Shown here: piece after piece, positions 34,305 through 46,548 of the stretch
How the letters are laid out: every line of letters begins with the position of its first letter
Position numbering within the stretch: position 1 is the stretch's first letter
Source of the DNA: Austropuccinia psidii
Taxonomy: Eukaryota > Basidiomycota > Pucciniomycetes > Pucciniales > Sphaerophragmiaceae
NCBI GenBank assembly: GCA_023105745.1
Contig: JALGQZ010000001.1
Coordinates: forward strand, 42,804,082-42,868,081
Length of the DNA stretch: 64,000 nt
Reading direction: 5' to 3'
Translations under genes and position numbers: made by a program
Notes under the pieces: generated by a model
What the model was told of the DNA's origin: nothing
Database searches by the model: none
The model's input: only the letters and a program-made list of their open reading frames with translations

Positions 34305-34531
34305 CTCAAATTAATGAAAAAGCCAATTAATTAAGTAGAAAAAAGGTTATTTCAAAAAAAAAGAAATAAAAATATAAGCCTCACTTATAATATGAAAAAA
34401 ATTATTTTTTATGGGTTTTTTTGAATTGTAAGTATTTTTTATATGTTTTTTAAATTTTTCAATATAAGAAAAAAGTTTAAAAAAATTAAAAGAATATGTC
34501 CCAGGTAAAATATCACGGCTTGGCCCCCAAT
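34305..34531 (-). promoter_or_regulatory. Element B leader with primer binding site
   Basis: Two bases inside the 5' LTR the minus strand reads TGGGGGCCAAGCC (34529-34517), a tRNA-type primer site like those of A and C. The rest is AT-rich leader, probably containing the end of a first intron because an AG acceptor precedes the first ORF1 exon. Confidence 0.65.
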
Positions 34532-35782
34532 TGTAAGGTGTGGATATGAAACTTTGATTAAAACTCAAGTACTTTTCCTGTCCTCAAAATTTGTGTAAGG
34601 TAAAAATAAATTAAAAATAGTAAGAAATATTATTCTTCAGAGAAAAGACGCCAATCTTATTGTTTACAACCTTATTAGTATAAAAAAATAATATTATAAA
34701 GATTTATTGTTTTACCAACAATAAAAAGTTATCCCAAAAATACTCTACAAGACATATTTAAGGCTACAAAAGAAATTTCTTCAAGAGCAATTTCAATTGG
34801 AATCAATTGAGCAAAGACCTCAAAGAAATCTATTAAAGAAAAAAGTCTTTAAAAAGATACTTGAAGAGAAAACACACCTAAAAGTGACCAGAGTGAAGTT
34901 GAAAAAAAAGTGACAAAGCTAACAGTGATGAAAGATGCTATAATTCACTTTTGGGGTGGTTCAGGGGTAAAAATGATTATTAGAGTTACAAACAATGATT
35001 ATAATAATTTTTTTCCGGGGTTAAAAGGTTTAAAATGATTTAAAAAAGGTGGTTGGAATCTTTTATTGATTGGTTGAACAGTGTTTAAACTAATTATAAA
35101 AGGAAAAGATTCTAACATGAAGAGAAAAGTGGGGTAAAGAAGACATTCTTTTATAGCCATCAATTTTCTTACTGCAAGAGTAAAACTTACTCTCTTCAGT
35201 CGTGAAAAACCAGTCTGACAACAGAAAAGCCAATTATGGCATCATTGGACCCTGGTTTAGACCAAAAAAGGGGCTGGTTTAAGCCATTTTTAGCCATTTT
35301 AGACCCTTAAATCAGCCATTACTATAGCAATACCTGGTCTAGAGCCTTCAAAACACTTCAGAATGTGTGTAAGAGGCGTAGAAACCAGTTAAAAAAGGTT
35401 TTACTAACATTCCTTTAGCATAAGGGTAGTTTTACCCTCTTGGCAGCAGTTAAACCCAACCTGGTTGGTATCAAAACCTCATCATCAATTGAGTCACAGA
35501 CCCTGTGACTCAATTCCAGGCAAAAAGTAATGAACTTTTGCATGGATTTTGACATCCAACGCCAGTCAACAAGGATTTTGGGGGTCTGGCTCCCCCTTAG
35601 AGCTAGAGTTCCTTTTACCCCCCAATTTTAATCTTTCCAATTTATTTTTCCTTTAATTCCTCATCATGTATTATACTTGTAATTTACATATGTAATTAAA
35701 TTGAATTGTACAGTACAATACAGTAATAATTGATACCTCATATGTAAATCAAAGTTCACTTATGTAATACATGCGCACATTT
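34532..35782 (-). repeat. Element B 5' LTR, first fragment
   Basis: It begins TGTAAGGTGTGG on the plus strand and is cut at 35782 by element C (TSD CATTT, 35778-35782 and 46544-46548). It resumes at 46549; total length is 1827 bp. Confidence 0.9.
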
Positions 35783-36314
35783 TGTGAGCCTCAGAGGTAA
35801 TTTCATATACCCAAAAGACCACAAATACAAAATTAACATATGAATATAAATAAAATAAATTTATTTATATTATTAAAATAAAAATAAAAATATAAATATA
35901 AAATTATATTCAAAATAAAAAGATTAATTACACTTTAAAAATAAAATTACATTGAATTTTGGAATTATAAAATTACATTTATACTCAAAAAAATTAAGTA
36001 AAAATGAAATTTTAACAAAATTGTAAAAAAATAAATAAATTTGGAAAAAAGTTAAATAAAAATTATTATAAATTTTTATCCAATAAATAAACATATGGAA
36101 ATTATTTCACCATTGGATTCCTCATAAAAAATCAGGTGGGGTTACCTCTGAGTGAAATTCTTGTAACTCAACTCTAAATAAGCTTAAATTAAGTTTTTAG
36201 TATTTTCAATGCAAAAGTTGAAAATCCTCAAAACTTTAATTTAATTCACACCACATGGGGTGTTAACCATCAATTTATGTGTTAAAATTGAGGTGTTGTT
36301 TTTAGTTGAGAAGT
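35783..36314 (+). repeat. Element C 5' LTR, first fragment
   Basis: It starts TGTGAGCCTCAGAGG and is interrupted at 36314 by solo LTR D (TSD GAAGT, 36310-36314 and 38142-38146). It resumes at 38147. Confidence 0.9.
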
Positions 36315-38141
36315 TGTGAGCCTTAGAGGTAATTTCATATACCCAAAAGACCACAAATATAAAAATAACATATTAATATAAACAAAATAAATTTATTTAT
36401 ATTATTAAAATAAAAATCAAAATATAAATGTAAAATTATATTAAAAATAAAAAATCAATTACAATTTAAAAATAAAAATACATTAAATTTTGTAAGTATA
36501 AAATTACATTTATACTTGAAAAAATTAAGTAAAAATGAAATTTTAACAAAATTGTGAAAAAATAAATAAATTTGGAAAAAAGTTCAATAAAAATTATTAT
36601 AACTTTTTATCCAATAAATAAATACATAAAAATTATTTCACCATTGGATTCCTCATAAAAAATCAGGTGGGGTCACCTCTGAGTGAAATTCTTGTAGCTC
36701 AACTCTAAATAAGCTTAAATTAAGTTTTTAGTATTTTCAATACAAAAGTTGAAAATCCTCAAAACCTTAATTTAATTCACACCACATGTGGTGTTAACCA
36801 TCAATTTTTGTGTTGAAATTGAGGTGTTGTGTTTAATTTAGAAGTTATGAGGAATTGAAGTATTTTCAATTGAATTCAATTGAAATGTCAAAATGTGCGC
36901 GTGTATTACATAAGTGAACTTTGATTTACATATGAGGTGTCAATTATTACTGTATTGTACTGTACAATTGAATTGAATTACATATGTAAATTATAAGTAT
37001 AATACATGATGAGGAATTAAAGGAAAAATAAATTGGAAAAATTAAATTTGGGGGGAAAAAGGAACTCCAGCTCTAAGGGGGAGCTAGACCCCCAAAATCC
37101 TTGCTGACAGGCGTGGGATGTCAAAATTCATGCAAACATTCATCACTTTTGGCCTGGAATTGAGTTACAGGGTCTGTGGACTCAATTGATGATGAGGTTT
37201 TGATACCAACTGGGGTAGTTTTAGCTGTTGGCAAGAGGGTAAAACTACCCTTAAGATAAAACCATCATAGTAAAAACAGGTTTAACTGCTTTCTACGTCT
37301 CTGACACACATTCTGACGTGGTTTGAAGGCTCTAGGCCTGGTATTGCTATAGTAATGGCTGATTTAAGGGTCTAAAATGGCTAAAAATGGCTTAAACCAG
37401 CCCTTTTTGGTCTAAACCAGGGTTCAATGATGCCATAATTGGCTTTTCTGTTGTCAGACTGTTTTTCACGACTGACAAGAGTAAATTTTACTTTTGGAGT
37501 AAGAGAATTGATGGCTATAAAAGAATGTCTTCTTTGCCCCACTTTTCTCTTCATGTTAGAATCTTTTCCTTTTATTAATTAGTTTAAACACTGTTAAACC
37601 AATCAATCAAAGATTCCAACCACAATTTTTAAATCATTTTAATCCTTTTAACCACGTGAAAAAATCATTATAATCATTGTTTGTAACTCTTATAATCATT
37701 TTTACCCCTGAACCACCCCAAAAGTGAATTAAAGAATCTTTCATCACTGTAAACTTTGTCACTTTGTTTCCAAATTCACTCTGGTCACTTCTGGGGGTGT
37801 TTTCTCTTTAATATTCTTTTTAAAGACTTTGTTCTTTAATTACTTGCTTGCAGTTCTTTGCTCAATTAATTCCAATTGAAATTGCTCTCGAAGAAATTTC
37901 TTTTGTAGCCTTAAAATATCTCTTGTAGAGTATTTTCTGGATAAATTTTTATTGCTGGTAAAACAATAAATTTTTATAATATTATTGTTTTATACTAATA
38001 AAGTTATAAACAATAAAATTGGTGTGCTTTCTCTTAAAAATAATATTTCATACTATTTTTAACTGAATTTTACCTTATACAAATTTTGAGGACAGGAAAA
38101 GTACTTGATTTTTAATCAAAGTTTCATATCCACCCCTTACA
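36315..38141 (+). mobile_element. Solo LTR D inside the 5' LTR of element C
   Basis: A complete 1827-bp LTR of the B/C family, TGTGAGCC...CCCTTACA, flanked by GAAGT on both sides. It lies in the same orientation as the LTR it interrupts, so this locus shows two stacked LTR copies from 35783 to 39438. Confidence 0.92.
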
Positions 38142-38146
38142 GAAGT

Positions 38147-39438
38147 TATGAGGAATTGAAGTATTTTCAATTGAATTCAATTGAAATGTCAAAATGTGCG
38201 CGTGTATTACATAAGTGAACTTTGACTTACATATGAGGCATAAATTATAATTGTATTGTACTGTACAATTGAATTGAATTACATATGTAAGTTATAAGTA
38301 TAATACATGATGAGGAATTAAAGGAAAAATAAATTGGAAAGATTAAATTTGGGGGGAAAAGGAACTCCAGCTCTAAGGGGGAGCTAAACCCCCAAAATCC
38401 TTTCTGACAGGTGTGGGATGTCAAAATTCATGCAAACGTTCATCACTTTTGGCCTGGAATTGAGTTACAGGGTCTGTGGACTCAATTGATGATGAGGTTT
38501 TGATACCAACAGTGTAGTTTTAGCTGTTGCCAAGAGGGTAAAACTACCCTTAAGATAAAAACATCATAGTAAAAACAGCTTTAATTGGTTTCTACACCTC
38601 TTACACACATTCTGACGTGTTTTGAAGGCTCTAGACCAGGTATTGCTATAGTAATGGCTGATTTAAGGGTCTAAAATGGCTAAAAATGGCTTAAACCAGC
38701 CCTTTTTGGTCTAAACCAGGGTTCAATGATGGGATAATTGGCTTTTCTGTTTTCAGATTGTTTTTCACCACTGACAAGAGTAAATTTTACTTTTGAAGTA
38801 AGAGAATTGATGGCTATAAAAGAATGTCTTCTTTGCCCCATTTTTTTCTTGATGTTAGAATCTTTTCCTTTTATTAATTAGTTTAAACACTGTTAAAACA
38901 ATCAATAAAAGATTCCAACCACCTTTTTTAAATCATTTTGAGCCTTTTAACCACGTGAAAAAATCATTATAATCATTGTTTGTAACTTTTATAATCATTT
39001 TTACCCCTGAACCACCCAAAAGTGAATTAAAGCATCTTTCATCACTGTAAGCTTTGTCACTTTGTTTCCAAATTCACTCTGGTCACTTTTGGGTGTGTTT
39101 TCTCTTTAATATTCTTTTTAAAGACTTTGTTCTTTAATGAATTGCTTGCAGTTCTTTGCTCAATTAATTCCAATTGAAATTGCTCTTGAAGAAATTCCTT
39201 TTGTAGCCTTAAATATCTCTTGTAGAGTATTTTTGGATAAATTTTTATTGTTGGTAAAACAATAAATCTTGATAATACTATTGTTTTATACTAACAAAGT
39301 TATAAACAATAAAATTGGTGTGTTTTATATTAAAAATAATATTTCTTACTATTTTTAATTAATTTTTCATCTTATACAAATTTTGAGGACAGGAAAAGTA
39401 CTTGATTTTTAATCAAATTTTCATATCCACACCTTACA
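38147..39438 (+). repeat. Element C 5' LTR, second fragment
   Basis: It continues the LTR broken by D and ends CACACCTTACA. Together with the first part it is about 1824 bp, equal to the 3' LTR (1830 bp). Confidence 0.9.
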
Positions 39439-39440
39439 TT

Positions 39441-39453
39441 TGGGGGCCCAGCC
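39441..39453 (+). promoter_or_regulatory. Primer binding site of element C
   Basis: TGGGGGCCCAGCC lies two bases after the LTR end, the expected place for a tRNA-primed site. It is nearly the same sequence as in A and B. Confidence 0.65.
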
Positions 39454-39663
39454 ATGATATTTTACCTGTGACATATTTTTTTTACTCTTTTTAAATCCTT
39501 TTTTCTTATATCGAAAAATTTAAAAACATATAAAAAATACTTATAATTCAAAAAATCCATAAAAAATCTTTTTTTTAATATTATAAGTGAGAGTTATATT
39601 TTAATTTCTTTTTTTGAAATATCCTTTTTTTACTTAATTAATTGGTTTTTTCATTGATTTTAG

Positions 39664-40575
39664 TGTCTGACAACGTGGTAAGACAAGAAAAAATTGAAAC
39701 AGCCTCAACAGTAACCAGCATTATTCCTGCCAGTACTGTTAATTCTGATCATAAGAGTACTATTATTGTGACTCAGAATATTCAACCAGAGACAATTTCT
39801 TCTGAATTAGTCAACTTGGAAATAAGTAATACTCTTCAGAAAGCCAAAGAATTGGCCAATAGTAAGTTTTTTGACGTAAAATTGCGATTTTAAGCCTTTT
39901 TAAACATAATTATGCCTTCAACCAGGTCAGGAGCCAGCTATAACCCCTCAAGCAGCTCCCAGAAAGGTAATAGACGTGATTATGGCAGAGGCCAATAAGG
40001 TTAAGAAGGAAAAGGGTAAGTTGATGACTTCAAAACAACTAAAATGGGTCATTATGAAGCTGATAATGCCATTTTACCTTCAAAAAGAGCTGAAACCTCC
40101 ACAACAAGCCTCTGTGGACATATACAAAGCCAGCCACAGTGCATACAACAATGCCCTCCAGCTCAAGGAGTACCAGATCCTTGCAGACCTGTGGAAGAAT
40201 TGCATGAATTCTTACCTGACAGTGAGAAAATTCCTGGGCCATCTCAATACTTGCAAATTGCTCAATGGATGGCATCCATTGATGGAGAAGAAAAACATGA
40301 TGCTTGTGACACTAGAATGGAGGAAAAACAACCCTCCACCACCCAAACCAGTGCCAAAAACAGACCCAGTGGCCAGAAGCAGCAATTCCAACGTGAAAAA
40401 GCAGTCACAAACTCCAAACAAGGGCAAAGGGAAGGCACCAGCCCCAAAGCCCTACAGCCAGGGCTACAGAATCCCAAAGATTCAACAGGATGCCATGGAA
40501 AATGTATTTCAGATGGCCAGAACCATGATGGAATTACAAAAGAAGGAGGAAGCAAGATTAAAATATCAAAAATGA
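39664..40575 (+). CDS. Element C ORF1, two visible exons
   Basis: Exon 39664-39861 follows a TTGATTTTAG acceptor and begins TGTCTGACAA, so at least one earlier exon with the start codon is missing from the model. A 64-bp intron (GTAAGT at 39862 to CCAG at 39925) joins in phase to 39926-40575. The visible product is about 282 residues: a Thr/Ser-rich N-terminus, IMAEANKVKKEKGK, the conserved block with DLWKNCMNSYL, FLGHLNT and GWHPLM, a Pro/Lys-rich linker (NPPPPKPVPK, KGKGKAPAPK), and a conserved YSQGYRIPK...VFQMARTMMEL tail. It is intact from the first visible exon to its TGA. Function unknown; position suggests a Gag-type protein. It overlaps the -1 frame of gag (40044-40688). Confidence 0.72.
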
Positions 40576-42027
40576 TTTCTGCTACTTTTGATTGTATTCC
40601 AGAGTTGTATAAAGCCATTTCTGACGTAAAAAGTCATCTTTCTGATAAAAATACATCAGTTTGTGACAATCTTAAAAAAATAACTTGAGTCTGAGTCAAA
40701 TAAATGATACACTTAAATTCTTTGAAACAGTTTTAATAACAATAAAAACTTCCAATAATGATAATTCTTCTGGCATTAAGATAAATGACAATCTGCCATT
40801 ATTAAAGAATTAACAGACAAATATTCTAAATTCAATATTGATGACATAATTGAAACAAGAATAAAACAAGCCATAAACACCATCAAAGAAGATAATAAAA
40901 AAGCTCTTGATTATATTTCAAAATCATTTGCAGAAGTAAAGACAAATACAATTGCCTTGAAAAAGCATTTTGATACCTCAAGAGAGGAATTATCAAAATT
41001 AACAATAAAGTTAAATGAAGTTATATCTGATAATACTAAACAAACAGAATTATGGAATGAGCTTACATATAAAGAAGATTATCATAAAAAGAATTTCATA
41101 GACTCTATACAAAGCTTACAACATGAATTAAGAAATTCACAAAGGCGCAACAACAGTAAAATGAATGATATTGAACAACTGCTAAACACCTTCCCAAGAA
41201 TTTCTACACCTCTGAACCAAAATGAGGGAGCAAGAATTACTAAGCCACAAGTATTGGATATTGAAAATTCACAGTCAAAAGATGAATTCTCTACTTCTTT
41301 TCATACCTTGGAACCATCAATGGGCCAAGCACTCTTGAAAGAAGTTACAAAACTTAAAGAATGGCCTCACTTCAGTGGTGAAGGAGAATATGATCATATG
41401 GAATTCATTAGAGGTATTGACATGATCAAAGTGGATTTTGAATTACCAGACAGATTGGTAACAGCCAGATTTAACACCTTGTTTACCAGATCAGCTCACA
41501 GATGGTACATAAAAATAAGACAAGCACATGGACACCAGAGTTGGACTTGGTGGAAAGCCCAAATCATTAACAAAAGGCAAGTGATGCTTGGAGGTTTAAA
41601 GTTGAAACAGCCTTTGAATCTGACAAATTTAATTCTGATAAAGACAAAGCTTTACCATGGTTTTGCCAACAAAAAGACAGATTAACAGCATTATATCCTG
41701 ACATGTCAGAATTTATGATCCATAGAAAAATTCTGAGACAATGTAGAGGTGACTTAGAGCATGCTATCAAAAGCAGGACTACTGAACAATCTTCAGCAGA
41801 GGATATTATCAATATATTGGAAGAAGTAACCACCAGAACCAAAATTGGCTCTAGTAGGGTGAATCTCAAAACAAGGTTTAATACACCTTGGAAAGATTCT
41901 GTGGACGAAAACCCCAAAGAAAATTCTAATAATATGAAGTATAGATCTGCAGATACAGTCAGAAAATTCCATATTTGCCAAAGCACCACACATTTAGCCA
42001 ATACCTGTCCAAAGAAGGAAAAATAAA
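40044..42027 (+). pseudogene. Element C Gag (ORF2) with frameshifts
   Basis: The frame 40044-40688 overlaps ORF1 and then enters the Gag coiled-coil region, but is lost in an A-run near 40673-40680. Gag resumes at 40957-41685 (coiled coil, then gag core EWPHFSGEGEYDHMEFI near 41370) and 41703-42026, with the zinc knuckle at about 41965. Its first cysteine is replaced by Phe-His, so only CQSTTHLANTC remains. Several one- or two-base indels separate the pieces. Confidence 0.8.
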
Positions 42028-42157
42028 TTAAATTTATATTGAAAAGGAACCTGATGTTGAAAAAGATGACATAATTGAAGACAATTCAGATGAGAAGTTA
42101 TCAATATTTTCTGAAAGTTCAAAAGATATAGAAAATATCAATGCAACTTTTGAAATC

Positions 42158-42787
42158 ATGGAATCTTATTCCCACTTGCCACAATTGAGCAATGGTCAAC
42201 TTGATTTATCAAAAGTTCAAGATGCACAACTTATGAAAACAAAACCAAACAGGGGAAAAGGTTATACAGCTGGTAACTCCTGTATAACAGAAGTGGTGAT
42301 TGACAACAAACCCACCAAACGTTTGCTTGACCCAGGAGCCTTCTGCTCTTGTGTTGGAAAATCTTTTTGTAAGACTTGTGTACCAAACTTTGAAGACCAA
42401 TTGTTACCAATTGATGGTATAAAATTCAACAGTGCAAGTAACCCAATGAAAGCATTAGGAATCTTTGAGACCAATGTCATATTCCCACACATAAATGGGA
42501 ATTTAAGAATCACAGTTGAATTTCTTGTTATGGAAAATTGCTCTAGTACCCATTTTATATTGGGAAATGACTATTTAATCATGTATGGGATAGATTTTCA
42601 TAACAACAAAGACAGACACTTTACTATTGGAGACAATAAGCGCCAAAAATTTGCCTTTTCACCATTTAAAAGACAAATTACAGTAAACAAAGTATCACCA
42701 GTCAACTTAGAGTTAGAGAAATTCAAGTCTGAACAGTTAAATGAGGCTGAAATAAGGCTTCATCTGACTGATAAACAGGAAAATTAA
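42158..42787 (+). pseudogene. Element C protease and linker to RT
   Basis: A retropepsin-like domain with D-P-G at residues 58-60 of this frame where D-T/S-G is expected, as in B. ILGNDYL and NKRQKFAF blocks follow. The frame ends at TAA 42785-42787 in the linker, where B reads through. Confidence 0.85.
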
Positions 42788-42799
42788 CTTTCTTCCCTT

Positions 42800-44547
42800 T
42801 TGTATGACCACAGAGGAGCATTCACTTCAGGAAAAGAACCTCTAGGAGCAATTATTGGTCATGAAGTTGACATAATTCTTAATATTGAGAGACCTTATCC
42901 ACCACTATTAAGAAGACCTGCATATCCAGCAAGTCCAAAATCAAGAGAAGCTCTAGAAATTAATATCAAAGAACTTCTGGACCTTGGTGTAATAAGAAAA
43001 GTAGGCCACAATGAATAAGTAGAAATAACTACACCAATCATAGTGGCATGGCATAATGGAAAATACAGAATGGTTGGAGACTTTAGAGCTCTGAACACTT
43101 ACACTGTTCCAGGCAGATACCCAATACAAAAATTCAAATGGCCCTTACTCAAATATCTCAAGCAGTGTATATAACCACTATGGATGCCCTTAAAGGATTC
43201 CATCAAAATGTGGTGACACCAAGAGCAAGAAAATACTTGAGAATTATTGTTCATTGTGGAGTGTATGAATACTTGAGGATGCCCTTTGGTATCAAAAATG
43301 CACCTTCACACTTCCAAAGAATGATGAATGAAATCTTCCCTGAAGAACTCTCAGAGGTATGGTTAACTTTCTACATTGATGACATTATTATCTGATCCAA
43401 GACTTGGGAGGAGCACATGTACAGATTGTCCAGAGTTTTGAGAAGAATTAAATCAGTAAACATGAAAATCTCCTTGAAGAAATGTCATTTTGGATTTAAA
43501 TAACTTAAAGCACTAGGACATGTTGTCTCTGGTCTGTCCCTTGGAATTGACAAAAATAAAGTTGAAGAAGTATTTCTAAAACCCATGCCTCAGAATAAGA
43601 AGGAAATTCAGTCATTCTTAGGTTTCGCAGTATATTACAGGCAACAAATTAAAGATTTTGCATCCATAGCAAGACCACTTTATAAATTGTGTGACAAAGA
43701 CACAGTATTTGAAATGACTGCTGACAGAGTCAAAGCTTTTGAGTCTCTAAGAGAAGCCTTGACCACTGCTCCACTCTTACTAATGCCAGACTTTAAATTA
43801 ACTTTCAAACTGTATATTGATGCATCAGGGGATGGACTGGGTGCTGCAGTTCACCAAGTTCAGATCATAAATGATAAACCTGTAGAAGGACCCATATGTT
43901 TCATATCCAGGAAAATCAAACCAACTGAAGCCAGATATGGAGAAAGTCAAATGGAATGTCTATGCCTTGTCTGGGCCTTGGAGAAGTTGAACTACTTCTT
44001 AGAGGGATGTGTTTTTGAGGTAATAAGAGATTGTACAGCTGTCAAATCACTTCTGAACATGAAGACACCCAACAGATATATGCTCAGATGGCAAATAGCC
44101 ATACAAGAATACAGAGGCAATATGACTATTGTTCATAAGGATGGGAATATTCATAAGAATGCAGATGGACTTAGCAGATGGCCATTACCAAATAATATTG
44201 ATAATCCTGCTTATGTTCCAGAAGAAGCTTCACCACAGATCCCAATAGAAGGAATAAGTGTTACAGACTTGAACACCGCCTTCTTTGAAGAAGTAAGAAA
44301 CAGTTACACTCAAGATAAAGACTGTAGCATCTTGTGCCAACTACTGAGCAAAGAATGTAAAGACAACTCTCTCATACATGCCTTGGATGAAGTATGGAAG
44401 AAATCTTATGATGAAGGAAGCTTTCACCTACTGGATGGTATAATTTATCACAGGATAAAGCACACATGTGTCATGACAGTTGTGGACAGGTCATTAATCA
44501 ATCTTGTACTAAGAAAATTACCAAAGTTCTTAAAGAAAGAAAATTAA
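42800..44547 (+). pseudogene. Element C RT and RNase H, truncated before integrase
   Basis: Pieces 42800-43018, 43138-43395 and 43585-44547 give RT ([30 protein letters not shown] near 43375) and RNase H ([36 protein letters not shown]). Stops occur at 43016-43018, about 43393 and 43501, with a small deletion near 43130. After the post-RNase H connection ([15 protein letters not shown]) the sequence jumps at about 44509 to the chromodomain region in another frame and stops at 44547. Confidence 0.87.
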
Positions 44548-44690
44548 GAACCAAGAAAGTAAGGGAATACCTTTTTAGGTACAGTGACCCAACTTGTGAA
44601 GATGAATGGTTAGAAGAAAAAGATATACCAGAAGCTACCAAACTCCTCAGGAGATTCAGACACACTAGAAACACCAATATTACAAAGTAA
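44510..44690 (+). pseudogene. Element C chromodomain tail after the integrase deletion
   Basis: The 44466-44690 frame reads [20 protein letters not shown]...EDEWL, the same chromodomain tail as the end of B pol, ending with the family stop at 44688-44690. The junction with the preceding connection domain falls at CTTGTACTAAG, where short matching sequence exists on both sides in the intact family. Confidence 0.82.
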
Positions 44691-44713
44691 TATTCCTTTT
44701 TAGGGGGAGGGAA

Positions 44714-46543
44714 TGTGAGCCTTAGAGGTAATTTCATATACCCAAAAGACCACAAATACAAAATTAACATATGAATATAAATAAAATAAATTTATTTATA
44801 TAATTAAAATAAAAATCAAAATCAAAATATAAAATTATATTCAAAATGAAAAAATTAATTACAATTTAAAAATAAAATTACATTAAATTTGGAATTATAA
44901 AATTACATTTATACTTGAAAAAATTAAGTAAAAATGAAATTTTAACAAAATTGTAAATAAATAAATAAATTTGGAAAAAAGTTAAATAAAAATTATTATC
45001 ACCTTTTATCCAATAAATAAACACATAAAAATTATTTCACCATTTGATTCCTCATAAAAAATTAGGTGGGGTCACCTCTGAGTGAAATTCTTGTAACTCA
45101 ACTCTAAATAAGCTTAAATTAAGTTTTTAGTGTTTTAAATACAAAAGTTGAAAATCCCCAAAACTTCAATTTGATTCACACCACATGTGGTGTTAACCAT
45201 CAATTTTTGTGTTGAAATTGAGGTGTTGTGTTTAGTTTAGAAGTTATGAGGAATTGAAGTATTTTCAATTGAATTCAGTTGAAATGTTAAGATGTGCGCG
45301 TGTATTACATAAGTGAACTTTGATTTATATATGAGGTATCAATTATTACTGTATTTTACTGTACAATTCAATTGAATTACATATGTAAATTATAAGTATA
45401 ATACATGATGAGGAATTTAAGGAAAAATAAATTGGAAAGATTAAATTTGGGGGGGGGGGGAAAGGAACTCCAGCTCTAAGGGGGAGCTGGACCCCCAAAA
45501 TCCTTGCTGACAGGTGTGGAATGTCAAAATTCACGCAAAAGTTCATCACTTTTGGCCTGGAATTGAGTGACAGGGTCTGTGGACTCAATTGATGATGAGG
45601 GTTTGATACCAACTGGGGTAGTTTTAGCTGTTGCAAAGAGGGTAAAACTACCCTTAAGATAAAACGATCATAGTAAAAACAGTTTTTACTGGTTTCTACG
45701 CCTCTTACACACATTCTGACGTGTTTTGAAGGCTCGAGACCAGGTATTGCTATAGTAATGGCTGATTTAAGGGTCTAAAATGGCTAAAAATGGCTTAAAC
45801 CAGCCCTTTTTGGTCTAAACCAGGGTTCAATGATGCCATAATTGGCTTTTCTGTTGTCAGACTGTTTTTCACGACTGACAAGAGTAAATTTTACTTTTGA
45901 AGTAAGAGAATTGATGGCTATAAAAGAATGTCTTCTTTGCCCCACTTTTCTCTTGATGTTAGAATCTTTTCCTTTTATCAATTAGTTTAAACACTGTTGA
46001 ACCAATCAATAAAAGATTCCAACCACCTTTTTTGAATCATTTTGAACCTTTTAACCACGTGAAAAAATCATTATAGTCATTGTTTGTCACTTTTATAATC
46101 ATTTTTACCCCTGAACCACCCCAAAAGTGAATTAAAGCATCTTTCATCTCCGTAAACTTTGTCACTTTGTTTCCAAATTCACTCTGGTCACTTTTGGGTG
46201 TGTTTTCTCTTTAATATTCTTTTTAAAGACTTTGTTCTTTAATTAATTGCTTGCAGTTCTTTGCTCAATTAATTCCAATTGAAATTGCTCTTGAAGAAAT
46301 TTCTTTTGTAGCCTTAAATATCTCTTGTAGAGTATTTTTGGATAAATTTTTATTGTTGGTAAAACAATAAATCTTTATAGTATTATTGTTTTATACTAAT
46401 AAAGTTATAAGCAATAAAATTGGCGTGTTTTCTATTAAAAATGATATTTCTTACTATTTTTAATTGATTTTTTACCTTATACAAATTTTGAGGACAGGAA
46501 AAGTACTTGATTTTTAATCAAAGTTTCATATCCACACCTTACA
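44714..46543 (+). repeat. Element C 3' LTR (1830 bp)
   Basis: It starts TGTGAGCCTTAGAGG right after the polypurine tract AGGGGGAGGGAA and ends CACACCTTACA, followed by TSD CATTT (46544-46548). It has a run of 12 G near 45450 where sister LTRs have about six. Confidence 0.92.
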
Positions 46544-46548
46544 CATTT

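Larger units (their letters stand above)
35783..46543 (+). mobile_element. Element C: same family as B, integrase-deleted, inside the B 5' LTR
   Basis: Ends are TGTGAGCC and CTTACA with a perfect CATTT duplication. Internal order is primer site, spliced ORF1, gag, protease, RT, RNase H, then a direct jump to the chromodomain tail, polypurine tract and 3' LTR. Without solo LTR D it is about 8.9 kb, roughly 0.9 kb shorter than B, which matches loss of the integrase. Frameshifts and stops occur in gag and pol, so it is inactive and non-autonomous. Confidence 0.93.
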
